A stretch of DNA of 64,000 bases from Sideroxydans sp. GTDB lineage: Bacteria > Pseudomonadota > Gammaproteobacteria > Burkholderiales > Gallionellaceae. The position numbers and the translations under genes are program-made. Positions 43,057 to 51,045 of this stretch are shown in pieces. Location: NCBI GenBank assembly GCA_013791855.1, contig VMTA01000003.1:27499-91498 (forward strand), in the 5' to 3' direction. Within the stretch, counting starts at the first letter, position 1. Each line of letters begins with the position of its first letter. The notes under the pieces are model-generated. The model did not search any database and was not told the origin of the DNA. It saw only the letters and a program-made list of their open reading frames with translations.

Positions 43057-44303
43057 TTTGAAGGTCGCGCATTCCACGGCGCAACCTTCAACAGCAGCAC
43101 CATCCCTGGTATCGCCAGCAGCACGCACAGCAGGAAGAACATCGTCCACCCCATCCCTTCCACCAGCCATCCCGTCGCCGCATTGGCGAAGGTGCGCGGG
43201 ATGGCCATCAGGCTGGTGAACAGCGCGAACTGGGTGGCGGTGTAGGCGGGATGGGTGGTGCGGGCGATGAAGGCGACGAAGGCGACGGTGCCGAGGCCGA
43301 CACCGAGGGCTTCCATGCCGATGACGATGGCGAGCTGGGTGCGTTCGGCGACGCCGATCTCGGTGAAGGGGCCATGCGAGGCGAGCCAGGCGAAGCCGAA
43401 GATGGACACCACCTGCACCACGCCGAACAGCCACAGTGCGCGGTTGATGCCGATCTTCACCATCCACAGTCCGCCGAGCATGCCGCCGATGATGGAGGGC
43501 CACAGGCCGGCGTTCTTGGCGATGAGGCCGATGTCGGTCTTGGTAAAACCCATGTCGAGATAGAAAGGTGTGGCTAGCGCAGTGCACATGCTGTCGCCGA
43601 GTTTGTAGAACAGCAAAAAGGCCAGCACCAGCAGCGCGCTGTTCCAGCCTTTGCGCGTGATGAATTCGTGGAACGGTTCCACAACAGCTTCGCGCAGCGT
43701 CTTGGGTGGCGAGGCGCGGTGCGGCTCGCTCACCATCAGTGTCATGGCGATGCCGGGCAGCATGAACAGCGCGGTGATGATGAACACCGTGCTCCACGGC
43801 AGGAAATCGGCGAGGATCAGCGACAGCGAACCGGGTACCAATCCGGCGATGCGGTAGGCGTTTACGTGGATGGCGTTACCCAGACCCAGTTCAACGTCGC
43901 TCAACAATTCGCGCCGGTAGGCGTCGAGCACGATGTCCTGTGTCGCGCTCAGTACCGCGAGCAGAGTGGCGATCCAGGCGATGGTGACGAGATCGCTGCT
44001 CGGCGAGAAGCCGCCCATGGCGGCGATGGTCGCCAACAGGCCGATCTGCGTGAGCAGCATCCAGCCACGGCGGCGGCCCAGCACCGGCACCACGTAGCGG
44101 TCGAGGAACGGCGACCACAGGAACTTCCAGGTGTAGGGGAACTGGATCAGCGCGAACAGGCCGATGGTCTTGAGATCGACCTGCTCGCTGCGCAGCCAGG
44201 CGGGCACGAGGTTGAACAGCAGGAACAGCGGCAGGCCGGAGGCGAAACCCGTGAACACGCATATCAACATGCGTCTCGTGAATAATTGCTCCCAGACGCT
44301 CAT
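43044..44303 (-). CDS. AmpG-like MFS transporter (muropeptide permease family)
   Basis: A 419-residue protein with about 12 hydrophobic segments. The start, RMLICVFTGFASGLPLFLLF, is characteristic of AmpG-type permeases, which import cell-wall muropeptides for recycling. The DRYVVPVLGRRRGWMLLTQ loop between helices 2 and 3 also fits. It is shorter than E. coli AmpG (491). Substrate is inferred from similarity only. It is downstream of metW with a 4-bp overlap, so it may share the SAM-controlled transcript. Confidence 0.82.
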   Translation of the reverse strand: MSVWEQLFTRRMLICVFTGFASGLPLFLLFNLVPAWLRSEQVDLKTIGLFALIQFPYTWKFLWSPFLDRYVVPVLGRRRGWMLLTQIGLLATIAAMGGFSPSSDLVTIAWIATLLAVLSATQDIVLDAYRRELLSDVELGLGNAIHVNAYRIAGLVPGSLSLILADFLPWSTVFIITALFMLPGIAMTLMVSEPHRASPPKTLREAVVEPFHEFITRKGWNSALLVLAFLLFYKLGDSMCTALATPFYLDMGFTKTDIGLIAKNAGLWPSIIGGMLGGLWMVKIGINRALWLFGVVQVVSIFGFAWLASHGPFTEIGVAERTQLAIVIGMEALGVGLGTVAFVAFIARTTHPAYTATQFALFTSLMAIPRTFANAATGWLVEGMGWTMFFLLCVLLAIPGMVLLLKVAPWNARPSNQSL

Positions 44304-44908
44304 ACCTCGCGCTTGAAGCGATACACCGCCACGCTGCCGCGCAGGTTGGGCAGCAGGTTCACATCACCGCTGTCGTTCATCACGTGACGGCCGAGGATGC
44401 GCAGGCCGAGGTGATCGCACAGCAGTTCGAAATCGTTCAGTGTGCACAGGTGCACGTTGGGTGTGTCGTACCACTGGTAAGGCAGTATCTTCGACACGGG
44501 CATATGTCCTTGCATGATCTGCAAACGGTTCTTCCAGTAGCCGAAGTTGGGGAAGCTGACGATGCCACCACGCCCGACGCGCACGATCTCTTTCATCAAG
44601 GCTTCGGTATGGCGCGTGGCCTGCAGCGTCTGCGACAGGATGACGAAGTCAAAGGAGTCGCTCTCGAAATCGGCCAGTCCGTGATCCAGATCGTTCTGGA
44701 TCACATTCACGCCATTGGCGATGCAGGCCGCGATGTTGGCGTCGCTGATCTCCACACCGTAGCCGCGCACATCGCGCGTCTCGCGAAGGTAGCGCAGCAG
44801 GCTGCCGTCGCCGCAACCTAGGTCGAGCACCGAGGAACCTTGCGGGATCCATGCAGCGATGGCGGCGAAATCCGGGCGGGACTGGATGATGGAGGTGTTC
44901 ATTTGCAT
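44300..44908 (-). CDS. metW: Methionine biosynthesis protein MetW
   Basis: A 202-residue SAM-dependent methyltransferase-fold protein. Motif [16 protein letters not shown] is at about residues 26-40, and [15 protein letters not shown] follows. MetW is nearly always encoded next to metX, as here (10-bp overlap), and supports homoserine acetyl- or succinyltransferase activity of MetX. The exact chemistry is not settled. Length is normal (about 195-205). Confidence 0.93.
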   Translation of the reverse strand: MQMNTSIIQSRPDFAAIAAWIPQGSSVLDLGCGDGSLLRYLRETRDVRGYGVEISDANIAACIANGVNVIQNDLDHGLADFESDSFDFVILSQTLQATRHTEALMKEIVRVGRGGIVSFPNFGYWKNRLQIMQGHMPVSKILPYQWYDTPNVHLCTLNDFELLCDHLGLRILGRHVMNDSGDVNLLPNLRGSVAVYRFKREV

Positions 44909-46029
44909 TCTCCCGCCACGCGCTCAAGATAATTGCGCATCACCGCGAAATACTGTTCGTCCTGCATCAGGAAGGAATCATGGCCGTGTTGCGAGGTGAT
45001 CTCCGCATAGCTCACATCGCGCTTGTTATGCAGCAGCGCTTTCACGATCTCGCGCGAACGGTCGGGAGAGAAGCGCCAGTCGCTGGAGAACGACACTACG
45101 AGATAGTTGGCCTGCACGTTGGCGAAGGCACGCGCGAGGTTGTGCTCGGTGTGGCGCGCAGGGTCGAAATAATCCAGCGCCTTGGTCATCAGCAGATAAG
45201 TATTGGCGTCGAAATACGCGGCGAACTTGTCGCCCTGATAGCGCAGATAGGATTCGACTTCGAACTCGATGTCGTAACCGTATTTGTATTCACCCGAACG
45301 CAGACCGCGCCCGAACTTGCCAGCCATCGCATCGTCGGAAAGATAAGTGATATGGCCCAGCATGCGCGCCAGGCGCAGGCCGCGCGTGGGCACCACACCG
45401 AACTGGTAGAAGTCGCCGCCGTGGAAATCCGGATCGGTGAGGATGGCGTTGCGCGCCACATCGTTGAACGCGATGTTCTCGGTGGTCAGGTGCGGCGCGG
45501 TGGCGATGGCCAGCACGTTGCGCACGCGCTCGGGATGAGTGATCGACCATTGCATCGCCTGCATGCCACCCAGGCTGCCGCCGATGATAGCGGCGAATTG
45601 CCGGATGCCGAGCCTGTCGGCCAGACGCGCCTGCGCCTGCACCCAGTCTTCTACCGTCACCATAGGAAAATCGGAACCGTAGGGCTTGCCGGAAGCAGGA
45701 TCGATGCTGGCAGGGCCGGTGGAGCCGTGACAACCGCCGAGGTTGTTCAGGCCGATGACGAAGAACTTGTTGGTATCGACAGGCTTGCCGGGGCCGATCA
45801 TGTTGTCCCACCAGCCGATGTTCTTCTCGTCATCGGCATAGCTGCCTGCCACATGGTGATGACCGGACAGCGCGTGACAGATGAGGATGGCATTCGACTT
45901 GTCGGCATTCAGCGTGCCGTAAGTCTCGTACATCAGTTCAAAGCGCGGCAGCACCTTGCCGCAGCTGAAACTCAGCGGCTCATCAAAGGTTGCGCGTTGC
46001 GCGCTGACGATTCCAACAGATCCGGACAA
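44899..46029 (-). CDS. metX: Homoserine O-acyltransferase MetX
   Basis: Activates homoserine by acylation, the first committed step of methionine synthesis. It is an alpha/beta-hydrolase with nucleophile elbow [12 protein letters not shown], then Asp in FSSDWRFSP and His in GHDSFL as the triad. I set the start at the TTG at 46029 (reading [21 protein letters not shown], 376 residues): GGGAG lies 6 nt upstream and the protein then matches the family N-terminus. The longer GTG start at 46056 would lie inside the attenuator hairpin. It is preceded by a SAM-II riboswitch and forms an operon with metW. Confidence 0.94.
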   Translation of the reverse strand: MSGSVGIVSAQRATFDEPLSFSCGKVLPRFELMYETYGTLNADKSNAILICHALSGHHHVAGSYADDEKNIGWWDNMIGPGKPVDTNKFFVIGLNNLGGCHGSTGPASIDPASGKPYGSDFPMVTVEDWVQAQARLADRLGIRQFAAIIGGSLGGMQAMQWSITHPERVRNVLAIATAPHLTTENIAFNDVARNAILTDPDFHGGDFYQFGVVPTRGLRLARMLGHITYLSDDAMAGKFGRGLRSGEYKYGYDIEFEVESYLRYQGDKFAAYFDANTYLLMTKALDYFDPARHTEHNLARAFANVQANYLVVSFSSDWRFSPDRSREIVKALLHNKRDVSYAEITSQHGHDSFLMQDEQYFAVMRNYLERVAGECK

Positions 46030-46040
46030 AACGAACTCCC

Positions 46041-46076
46041 AAAACAAAACCCGCACAGCTGGCAGCTAGAGCGGGT
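46041..46076 (-). terminator. Intrinsic terminator of the SAM-II riboswitch (metX leader)
   Basis: On the reverse strand ACCCGC (46071-46076) pairs with GCGGGT (46049-46054), with an inner AGCT/AGCT helix, and is followed by TTTTGTTTT (46041-46048), only 12 nt before the metX TTG. Its 5' half (46064-46073) can instead pair with the riboswitch tail at 46082-46091 at 9 of 10 positions, giving a mutually exclusive antiterminator. Confidence 0.8.
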
Positions 46077-46079
46077 CGT

Positions 46080-46136
46080 CTCGCTTTAGCTGGAATGTTT
46101 AACGTGCCCCGCAAGCTGATCTCAAATCGGCACGGG
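46080..46136 (-). promoter_or_regulatory. SAM-II (SAM-alpha) riboswitch upstream of metX
   Basis: The reverse strand shows the full SAM-II pattern. The P1 stem is CGTGCC (46129-46134) with GGCACG (46103-46108). The loop begins GATTTGAG and ends CTTGC. The 3' segment after P1 carries TTAAACATT and the conserved GCTAAA tail that forms the pseudoknot. It lies directly before metX, the classical target of this class. SAM binding should form the pseudoknot and lower metX-metW expression. The class is best known in alphaproteobacteria. The assignment is by pattern, not by covariance search. Confidence 0.9.
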
Positions 46137-46210
46137 ACGAAGTGTCCGGTTTTTACCGGACGCTGTCAATTCGGCTACACGGCCGCCGCCCGACAAGCTT
46201 TGCAACACAA

Positions 46211-46243
46211 CTGTCATTTTGCCTTCACAAAGCGGTAACAAAG
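46211..46243 (+). promoter_or_regulatory. Possible PhoB box upstream of the porin gene
   Basis: Three 11-bp direct units lie in phase: CTGTCATTTTG (46211-46221), CCTTCACAAAG (46222-46232) and CGGTAACAAAG (46233-46243). The first has a perfect CTGTCAT half-site, the second 5 of 7 and the third is weak. The 11-bp period is that of PhoB binding. It is about 85 bp before the porin start. The match is suggestive only. Confidence 0.35.
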
Positions 46244-46328
46244 CGGCGGCATCATCCGCACCCAGTTCTTTCGGCGCTTGACCGTTAAGAGCCAAGTGCA
46301 GTTATTTTATTAACGTTAAGGAGTAACC

Positions 46329-47324
46329 ATGAAACAAAAACTGATCGCACTGGCCATCGCCTCTGCCCTCTCCGCACCGGCCTTCGCTGACAACGCAAAC
46401 GTCACTGTTTACGGCAAGGCATTCCTGACCATGGATTCCCACGACACAGGCGTTGCAGGCACTGTCAGCAAGATGCGTGTCAACACCAACGCTTCGCGCT
46501 TTGGCGTGAAGGGTGACGAAGACCTGGGTGATGACCTGAAGGCGCTGTACCAGTTCGAAGTCGAGGTGGACGCTGATGGCAGCACAGGCGCAGGCATGGG
46601 CAAGACCCGTAACAGCGGTGCAGGTCTGGAAGGCGGCTTCGGTAAGATCGTTCTGGGCTACTGGGATACACCGTTCAAGGTTGCACACAACGCGATCGAA
46701 CTGTTCGACAACACGACAGACTGGACCGCTACAAAAGTGATCGGCGTTTCGGAAGGCAAGAACTTCAACACCCGCCAAAAGAACATGGTGCAGTACTGGA
46801 CTCCCAAGATGGGCGGCCTGCAAGCATCGTTCATGTACACACCTGACGAAGCCAAGACCACCACTTCCAACAAGAGCAACTTTTCCATGGCTGCCACGTT
46901 CAAGCAAGACGCGATCTATGCTGCAGCTGCCTATGAGAGCCGTCCGGACCAAACAACAAACGGCACAACCGACAGCGCATTCCGTCTGGTCGGAAAATAC
47001 GATCTGGCTGACGCATGGGTAGGCGCAATGCTGGAAAACATCAAGACCAACACCAGCACAACTGCCAGCGTCAGCGGCAAAAACGTGGAACTGGTCGGCG
47101 GCATCAACATGGGCGCTTCTAGCATCGCTGCCAGCTATGCTAAGGCAGGCTCCACCGCCACGGGCGCTACTGCAGCAAACGATGTGAATCAATTGGCACT
47201 GAAGTACGCTTATAAGTTCAGCAAGCGTACTGAAGTCTTTGCTGCTTACGCATCCAAGAAGACAAACGGCGCGACCAGCGTGACAGCCAAAACATTCGGC
47301 GGCGGTCTCGTGCACGCGTTCTAA
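46329..47324 (+). CDS. Gram-negative porin (outer-membrane general diffusion channel)
   Basis: A 331-residue outer-membrane protein of the betaproteobacterial porin family. It has a clear signal peptide (MKQKLIALAIASALSAPAFA), then alternating amphipathic strands starting VTVYGKAFLTMD. The segment RFGVKGDEDLGDDLKALYQFE and the terminal strand ending GGGLVHAF, with C-terminal Phe (needed for BAM recognition), are family hallmarks. AAGGAG precedes the ATG. It is a single-gene unit with a terminator. Substrate selectivity cannot be read; a possible PhoB box upstream would suggest phosphate control. Confidence 0.93.
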   Translation: MKQKLIALAIASALSAPAFADNANVTVYGKAFLTMDSHDTGVAGTVSKMRVNTNASRFGVKGDEDLGDDLKALYQFEVEVDADGSTGAGMGKTRNSGAGLEGGFGKIVLGYWDTPFKVAHNAIELFDNTTDWTATKVIGVSEGKNFNTRQKNMVQYWTPKMGGLQASFMYTPDEAKTTTSNKSNFSMAATFKQDAIYAAAAYESRPDQTTNGTTDSAFRLVGKYDLADAWVGAMLENIKTNTSTTASVSGKNVELVGGINMGASSIAASYAKAGSTATGATAANDVNQLALKYAYKFSKRTEVFAAYASKKTNGATSVTAKTFGGGLVHAF

Positions 47325-47350
47325 GCTGACTTCGGTCTAGTAGTAACAAT

Positions 47351-47384
47351 AAAAACGGGCGTCTTCGGACGCTCGTTTTTATTT
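47351..47384 (+). terminator. Terminator after the porin gene
   Basis: AAAAACGGGCGTC (47351-47363) pairs with GACGCTCGTTTTT (47368-47380), one G-U wobble, with a TTCG loop and a T-rich tail. The A run on the left makes it usable for the convergent ptsI transcript too. Confidence 0.9.
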
Positions 47385-47403
47385 TGCTTGAGAAATACTA
47401 ATT

Positions 47404-49131
47404 TCAGAGTGCGTTCAGCTTATCCAGCAGTTCGCGGATCTTGAGCGGGTCGTCCGCACGCAGGATGCGCTGCACCAGCGGCGCGATCTCGGACAGGCTG
47501 GTAGTGAGTACACGTTGTTTCGTACCCAGCAATTGGGCCGGATGCATGGAGAACTGGCGCAAGCCGATACCCAGCAATAAACGCGTGTAGGACAACTCAC
47601 CTGCCATCTCACCGCAGACCGAGACCGGGATGCCGGCCTTGTTGGCGGTGGTGATCACATGCGACAGCAGTTCAAGGATCGCCGGATGCAGGGGATCGTA
47701 GAGATGCGCGACTTCCTCGTCGGTGCGGTCGATGGCCAGCGTGTACTGGATCAGGTCGTTGGTACCGATGGAAAGGAAATCCAGCTTCTTGATGAATGCG
47801 CCCAGCGCCAGTGCGGCGGCCGGGATCTCGATCATGCCGCCGATGGGGACGTCTTCGCGGAATGGGATGCTCTGCGCAGTCAATTCCTGTTTGACCGAAT
47901 CGATCAGCTGCAGGGTCTGGTTGATCTCCGATGCGCCCGACAGCATGGGCACCAGGATCTTCAGATTGCCGTACACCGAGGCGCGCAGCAGTGCGCGCAA
48001 CTGGGTGCGGAACAGTTGCGGCTCGGCCAGGCACAAGCGGATCGCGCGCAAGCCCAGTGCCGGGTTGCTGGCGACGCGGGTCACGCCTTTGAGTTGCTTG
48101 TCTGCACCCAAATCGTAGGTGCGGATGGTGACGGGTTTGTCTTTCAAACCTTGCAGTACGGTGCGGTAGGCCTGGTACTGCTCTTCCTCGTCCGGCAGTT
48201 CATCGCGGTTGAGGAACAGGAACTCGCTGCGGAACAGTCCGACACCATTGGCACCGTTATCCTTCACTTGCTGCACATCGGTGGGCATCTCGATGTTCGC
48301 CAGCAGATCGATGACAGTGCCGTCCAGCGTGTTGGCGCGCGCCGTCTTCAGGCGCTTGAGCTTCTGGCGTTCCAGTTGCCATTCGCTCTGGCGCAGCTTG
48401 TATTCGGCCAGCAGGTTCTTGTCCGGGTTGACGATGACCACGCCCTGCGCACCGTCCACGATCAGCATGTCGCGGTCTTTGATCAGCTCGCGCGCATGAT
48501 GCAGACCGACGATACACGGCGTGTTCAGACCGCGCGCCACGATGGCGGTGTGCGAGGTGGCGCCGCCGAGGTCGGTGAGGATGGCGCAGAACTGATGCGG
48601 CTTGAGCTGGATCAGGTCTGCCGGGCTCACGTCGTGCGCGACCAGCACCATCTCGGTGTCTTGCTGAGGTGTCGGTGGCACATGGCCGGGATGGCCGCCC
48701 AGCACCTTGAGGATGCGCTCGACCACCTGGATCACATCGGTCTTGCGCTCGCGCAGATAGGCATCGTCGAAGGCTTCGAACTGTGCGACCAGCTCGTCCA
48801 TCTGCGTCTTCAGCGCCCATTCGGCATTGCAATGTTCAGCCTTCACCATCTCGCGCGCGGCGTGGCTGATGTGCTCGTCGCCGAGGATCATCAGGTGCAG
48901 GTCGAGGAAGGCATCGAATTCCGCCGCCGCCATCTGCGGGCGGTGCGTGCGCAAGTCGGTCAGCTCTTCCCGTGTCGAATGCAGGGCTGCATCGAGACGC
49001 GCGACCTCCTCTTCTACCATGTGCTTGGGCAAGACATAGTGCGAGACCTCAAGCGAGGTATGCGATACCAGATGAGCACGGCCGATAGCGATACCGCTGG
49101 AGACGGGCAAACCATGAATGGTGAAACTCAT
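47404..49131 (-). CDS. ptsI: PTS enzyme I (phosphoenolpyruvate-protein phosphotransferase)
   Basis: Takes phosphate from PEP and passes it to HPr. The 575-residue protein has the N-terminal HPr-binding domain, the phospho-His segment GGATSHTAIVARGLNTPC and the C-terminal PEP-binding TIM barrel (FLSIGTNDLIQYTLAIDR; SVCGEMAGE). It overlaps ptsH by 4 bp. With no sugar-specific EIIB/C genes nearby, this set is probably regulatory rather than for sugar uptake. Confidence 0.96.
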   Translation of the reverse strand: MSFTIHGLPVSSGIAIGRAHLVSHTSLEVSHYVLPKHMVEEEVARLDAALHSTREELTDLRTHRPQMAAAEFDAFLDLHLMILGDEHISHAAREMVKAEHCNAEWALKTQMDELVAQFEAFDDAYLRERKTDVIQVVERILKVLGGHPGHVPPTPQQDTEMVLVAHDVSPADLIQLKPHQFCAILTDLGGATSHTAIVARGLNTPCIVGLHHARELIKDRDMLIVDGAQGVVIVNPDKNLLAEYKLRQSEWQLERQKLKRLKTARANTLDGTVIDLLANIEMPTDVQQVKDNGANGVGLFRSEFLFLNRDELPDEEEQYQAYRTVLQGLKDKPVTIRTYDLGADKQLKGVTRVASNPALGLRAIRLCLAEPQLFRTQLRALLRASVYGNLKILVPMLSGASEINQTLQLIDSVKQELTAQSIPFREDVPIGGMIEIPAAALALGAFIKKLDFLSIGTNDLIQYTLAIDRTDEEVAHLYDPLHPAILELLSHVITTANKAGIPVSVCGEMAGELSYTRLLLGIGLRQFSMHPAQLLGTKQRVLTTSLSEIAPLVQRILRADDPLKIRELLDKLNAL

Positions 49132-49397
49132 TCGCCTTCTCCGAAATAGTCGTTGATCAACGCCAGCAATGCCGTCATCGCTTCGTCCTCGCGCTCGCCA
49201 TTGGTCTCAATGGCGATGGTCGAGCCTTTCGCTGCGGCCAGCATCATCACGCCCATGATGCTCTTGGCGTTGATGCGCTTGCCGTTGCGCGACAGCCACA
49301 CCTCGCACGGGAACTGCGAGGCGGTCTGCGTCAGCTTGGCGGATGCGCGTGCGTGCAAGCCGAGTTTGTTGATGATCTGTGCGTCCTGATTCTGCAT
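49128..49397 (-). CDS. ptsH: PTS phosphocarrier protein HPr
   Basis: An 89-residue HPr. The phosphorylatable H15 is in NKLGLHARASAKL, and S46, the regulatory site used by HPr kinase, is present in NAKSIMGVMML. It carries phosphate from enzyme I to EIIA-type proteins. It lies between the EIIA-Man gene and ptsI in a tight operon. An HPr kinase gene is not in this window, though betaproteobacteria commonly have one. Confidence 0.96.
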   Translation of the reverse strand: MQNQDAQIINKLGLHARASAKLTQTASQFPCEVWLSRNGKRINAKSIMGVMMLAAAKGSTIAIETNGEREDEAMTALLALINDYFGEGE

Positions 49398-49406
49398 TTG
49401 ATTACC

Positions 49407-49796
49407 TTATTCGTCGCCCATGGTCACGATGCATTCGCGACCGCCTTCCAGCGCGATCCGCGCCAGTTCGGGCATGTCCTTGTTGGGGTGGCATACCACG
49501 CGCAATAGCATCGGCAGGTTCACACCCGCGACACCCATGATGTGTTCCTTGCGGCATAGTTGCCGCGCGACGTTGCTGGGCGTGGCACCGAAGATGTCGG
49601 CGAGGATCAGCACGCCGTTGCCCTTGTCGAGCTGCTGGATGAGTGCATGTCCCTCGGCCAGCTTCTGCTCCGGGTCGTCATCGGCATACATCGACAACAC
49701 CCTCACGTTCTCAGGGACCTTGCCCAGCACATGCTGGACACAATCCACCAGACTCTCTCCCAGCGCGTTGTGCGCCACCACCAATATGCCGGCCAT
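49407..49796 (-). CDS. PTS EIIA component, mannose family
   Basis: A 129-residue EIIA-Man-type protein. From the ATG at 49796 it reads MAGILVVAHNALGESLVDCV, with the phospho-acceptor H9. DIFGATPSNVARQL and GVNLPMLLRV are family signatures. The upstream in-frame start at 49853 lies inside the preceding gene and is rejected. No EIIB, EIIC or EIID follows; stand-alone EIIA-Man next to ptsH-ptsI is the common betaproteobacterial regulatory set. Confidence 0.92.
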   Translation of the reverse strand: MAGILVVAHNALGESLVDCVQHVLGKVPENVRVLSMYADDDPEQKLAEGHALIQQLDKGNGVLILADIFGATPSNVARQLCRKEHIMGVAGVNLPMLLRVVCHPNKDMPELARIALEGGRECIVTMGDE

Positions 49797-49996
49797 CAGA
49801 TGACTCCCAAATAACGTGCGAACAACAACGCCAAGATCAAAATAACCAACCAACCGTAGCGCAACAGCCAGCCCAGCGCCCGCGCCTTGAAAGCGTCGTC
49901 GGCGTTCTCTTTATCCACGATACCGCGTACCTGCTTCAGCGCATGGTGCGCAGTGCTGCGCTGTATGTTCTGTTGCAAGCGGTCGTCTTCGTTCAT
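49796..49996 (-). CDS. Small single-span membrane protein of unknown function
   Basis: A 66-residue open frame with a charged N-terminal half and one hydrophobic helix near the C-terminus (YGWLVILILALLFARYLGV). Its start overlaps the apbE stop by 4 bp and its stop overlaps the EIIA start by 1 bp, so tight packing supports a real gene. I recognise no family. It is probably an inner-membrane protein with a cytosolic N-terminus. Confidence 0.6.
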   Translation of the reverse strand: MNEDDRLQQNIQRSTAHHALKQVRGIVDKENADDAFKARALGWLLRYGWLVILILALLFARYLGVI

Positions 49997-51045
49997 GGCA
50001 CGGGATCGATAACGGTTTTACTGTCGCTGAATTCTAAGCGCTTCTGCATGGCTTCGGTGAGGTGGACCCGGCCTTCCGCGTCGATCAACAGCGCGTCGGT
50101 CTGGTGCATGCTGCGTACCGCCGCGCGCCAGCCGGAGACGCCGGCAATGAAGATGGGCTTGGATGTCACATCCGACAGCAGGCCGGCGCGCTCGCCGCGT
50201 GCCAGCACGGTCACCGCCTGTACTCCCTGCACGGGCTGGCCGGTGCGCGGGTCGAGCAGATGGCAATAGCGTTTGCCGTCCAGCTCGAAGTAACGCTGGT
50301 AATCGCCGGAGGTGCCGACGGCCTCACCGTCGCGCAGTTCGAGTGTGGCGATCGCGCCCGGCTTGCGCGGATGCTGGATGCCGATCTGCCACGGGCGCTT
50401 GCCGTGCGTACCCAGTGCGATCACGTTGCCGCCGATGTTGACCAGCGCGTTGGCGATGCCTTGTTCCTGTAGCAAGGCCACTGCGCGATCCAGCGCATAG
50501 CCTTTCGCATAGCCGCCCAGGTCAACCATGACAGCAGGGTTCTTGCTGCTGACCTGCTCTTCCGTGGCGCCTGCAGCGGGAGGGAGATAGGACAGGTCAG
50601 TCATTTGCGGGTTCGCCTTGAGCAGCGCGGCGATCCGTTGTGCATCGGGCAGCACCGGCTGGAAGGTGTCCGACTGGAAGCCCCAGACCTTGATCAGGCC
50701 GCCGATGGCCGGATTGAAGGTGCCGCCCGACTGCATCGAGAATTGCTCGGCGTCCTGTAGCAAAGCCACCAGTTCCGGAGAAGCTGCATGCGGACGGTCT
50801 TTGGCGAACGCCTCGTTCAATGACGACAAAGCGGAGGGCTGCCAGGCATGTAGCAAGTCATGCAGACGCTGGAACTCAGCCATCACAGCCGCCGCGCCCT
50901 GGCGTGCCTTGGCTTCCTCCTCGCCGTAGATGCTGACCTCGACGATGGTCCCGAACACATACGCCTGCTCCTGATACAAAGGCTCCTTGCCGCAGCCGGT
51001 GAGCAGTGCCAGCGCGGCCAGCATTGCAACGAGCATCCTCATCAT
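49993..51045 (-). CDS. apbE: FAD:protein FMN transferase ApbE
   Basis: A 350-residue lipoprotein that attaches FMN covalently to threonine in target proteins such as Nqr or Rnf subunits. The N-terminus MMRMLVAMLAALALLTGCGK contains a lipobox (LLTGC), so it should be anchored in the membrane facing the periplasm. The ApbE segments DLGGYAKGYALDRAVALL and VNIGGNVIALG are present, as is a C-terminal VAGVSGWRAA-like region. It overlaps gshA by 4 bp. No flavinylation target is visible in the window. Confidence 0.93.
   Translation of the reverse strand: MMRMLVAMLAALALLTGCGKEPLYQEQAYVFGTIVEVSIYGEEEAKARQGAAAVMAEFQRLHDLLHAWQPSALSSLNEAFAKDRPHAASPELVALLQDAEQFSMQSGGTFNPAIGGLIKVWGFQSDTFQPVLPDAQRIAALLKANPQMTDLSYLPPAAGATEEQVSSKNPAVMVDLGGYAKGYALDRAVALLQEQGIANALVNIGGNVIALGTHGKRPWQIGIQHPRKPGAIATLELRDGEAVGTSGDYQRYFELDGKRYCHLLDPRTGQPVQGVQAVTVLARGERAGLLSDVTSKPIFIAGVSGWRAAVRSMHQTDALLIDAEGRVHLTEAMQKRLEFSDSKTVIDPVP

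Noticed and set aside
46030..46056. GTG start for metX at 46056
   Set aside because: It lies inside the riboswitch terminator stem; the TTG at 46029 has a well-placed GGGAG and restores the family N-terminus.
47659..49149. 496-codon open frame antisense to ptsI
   Set aside because: Low-complexity Gln/His/Asp-rich product, no ribosome-binding site, and sense-strand enzyme I is intact.
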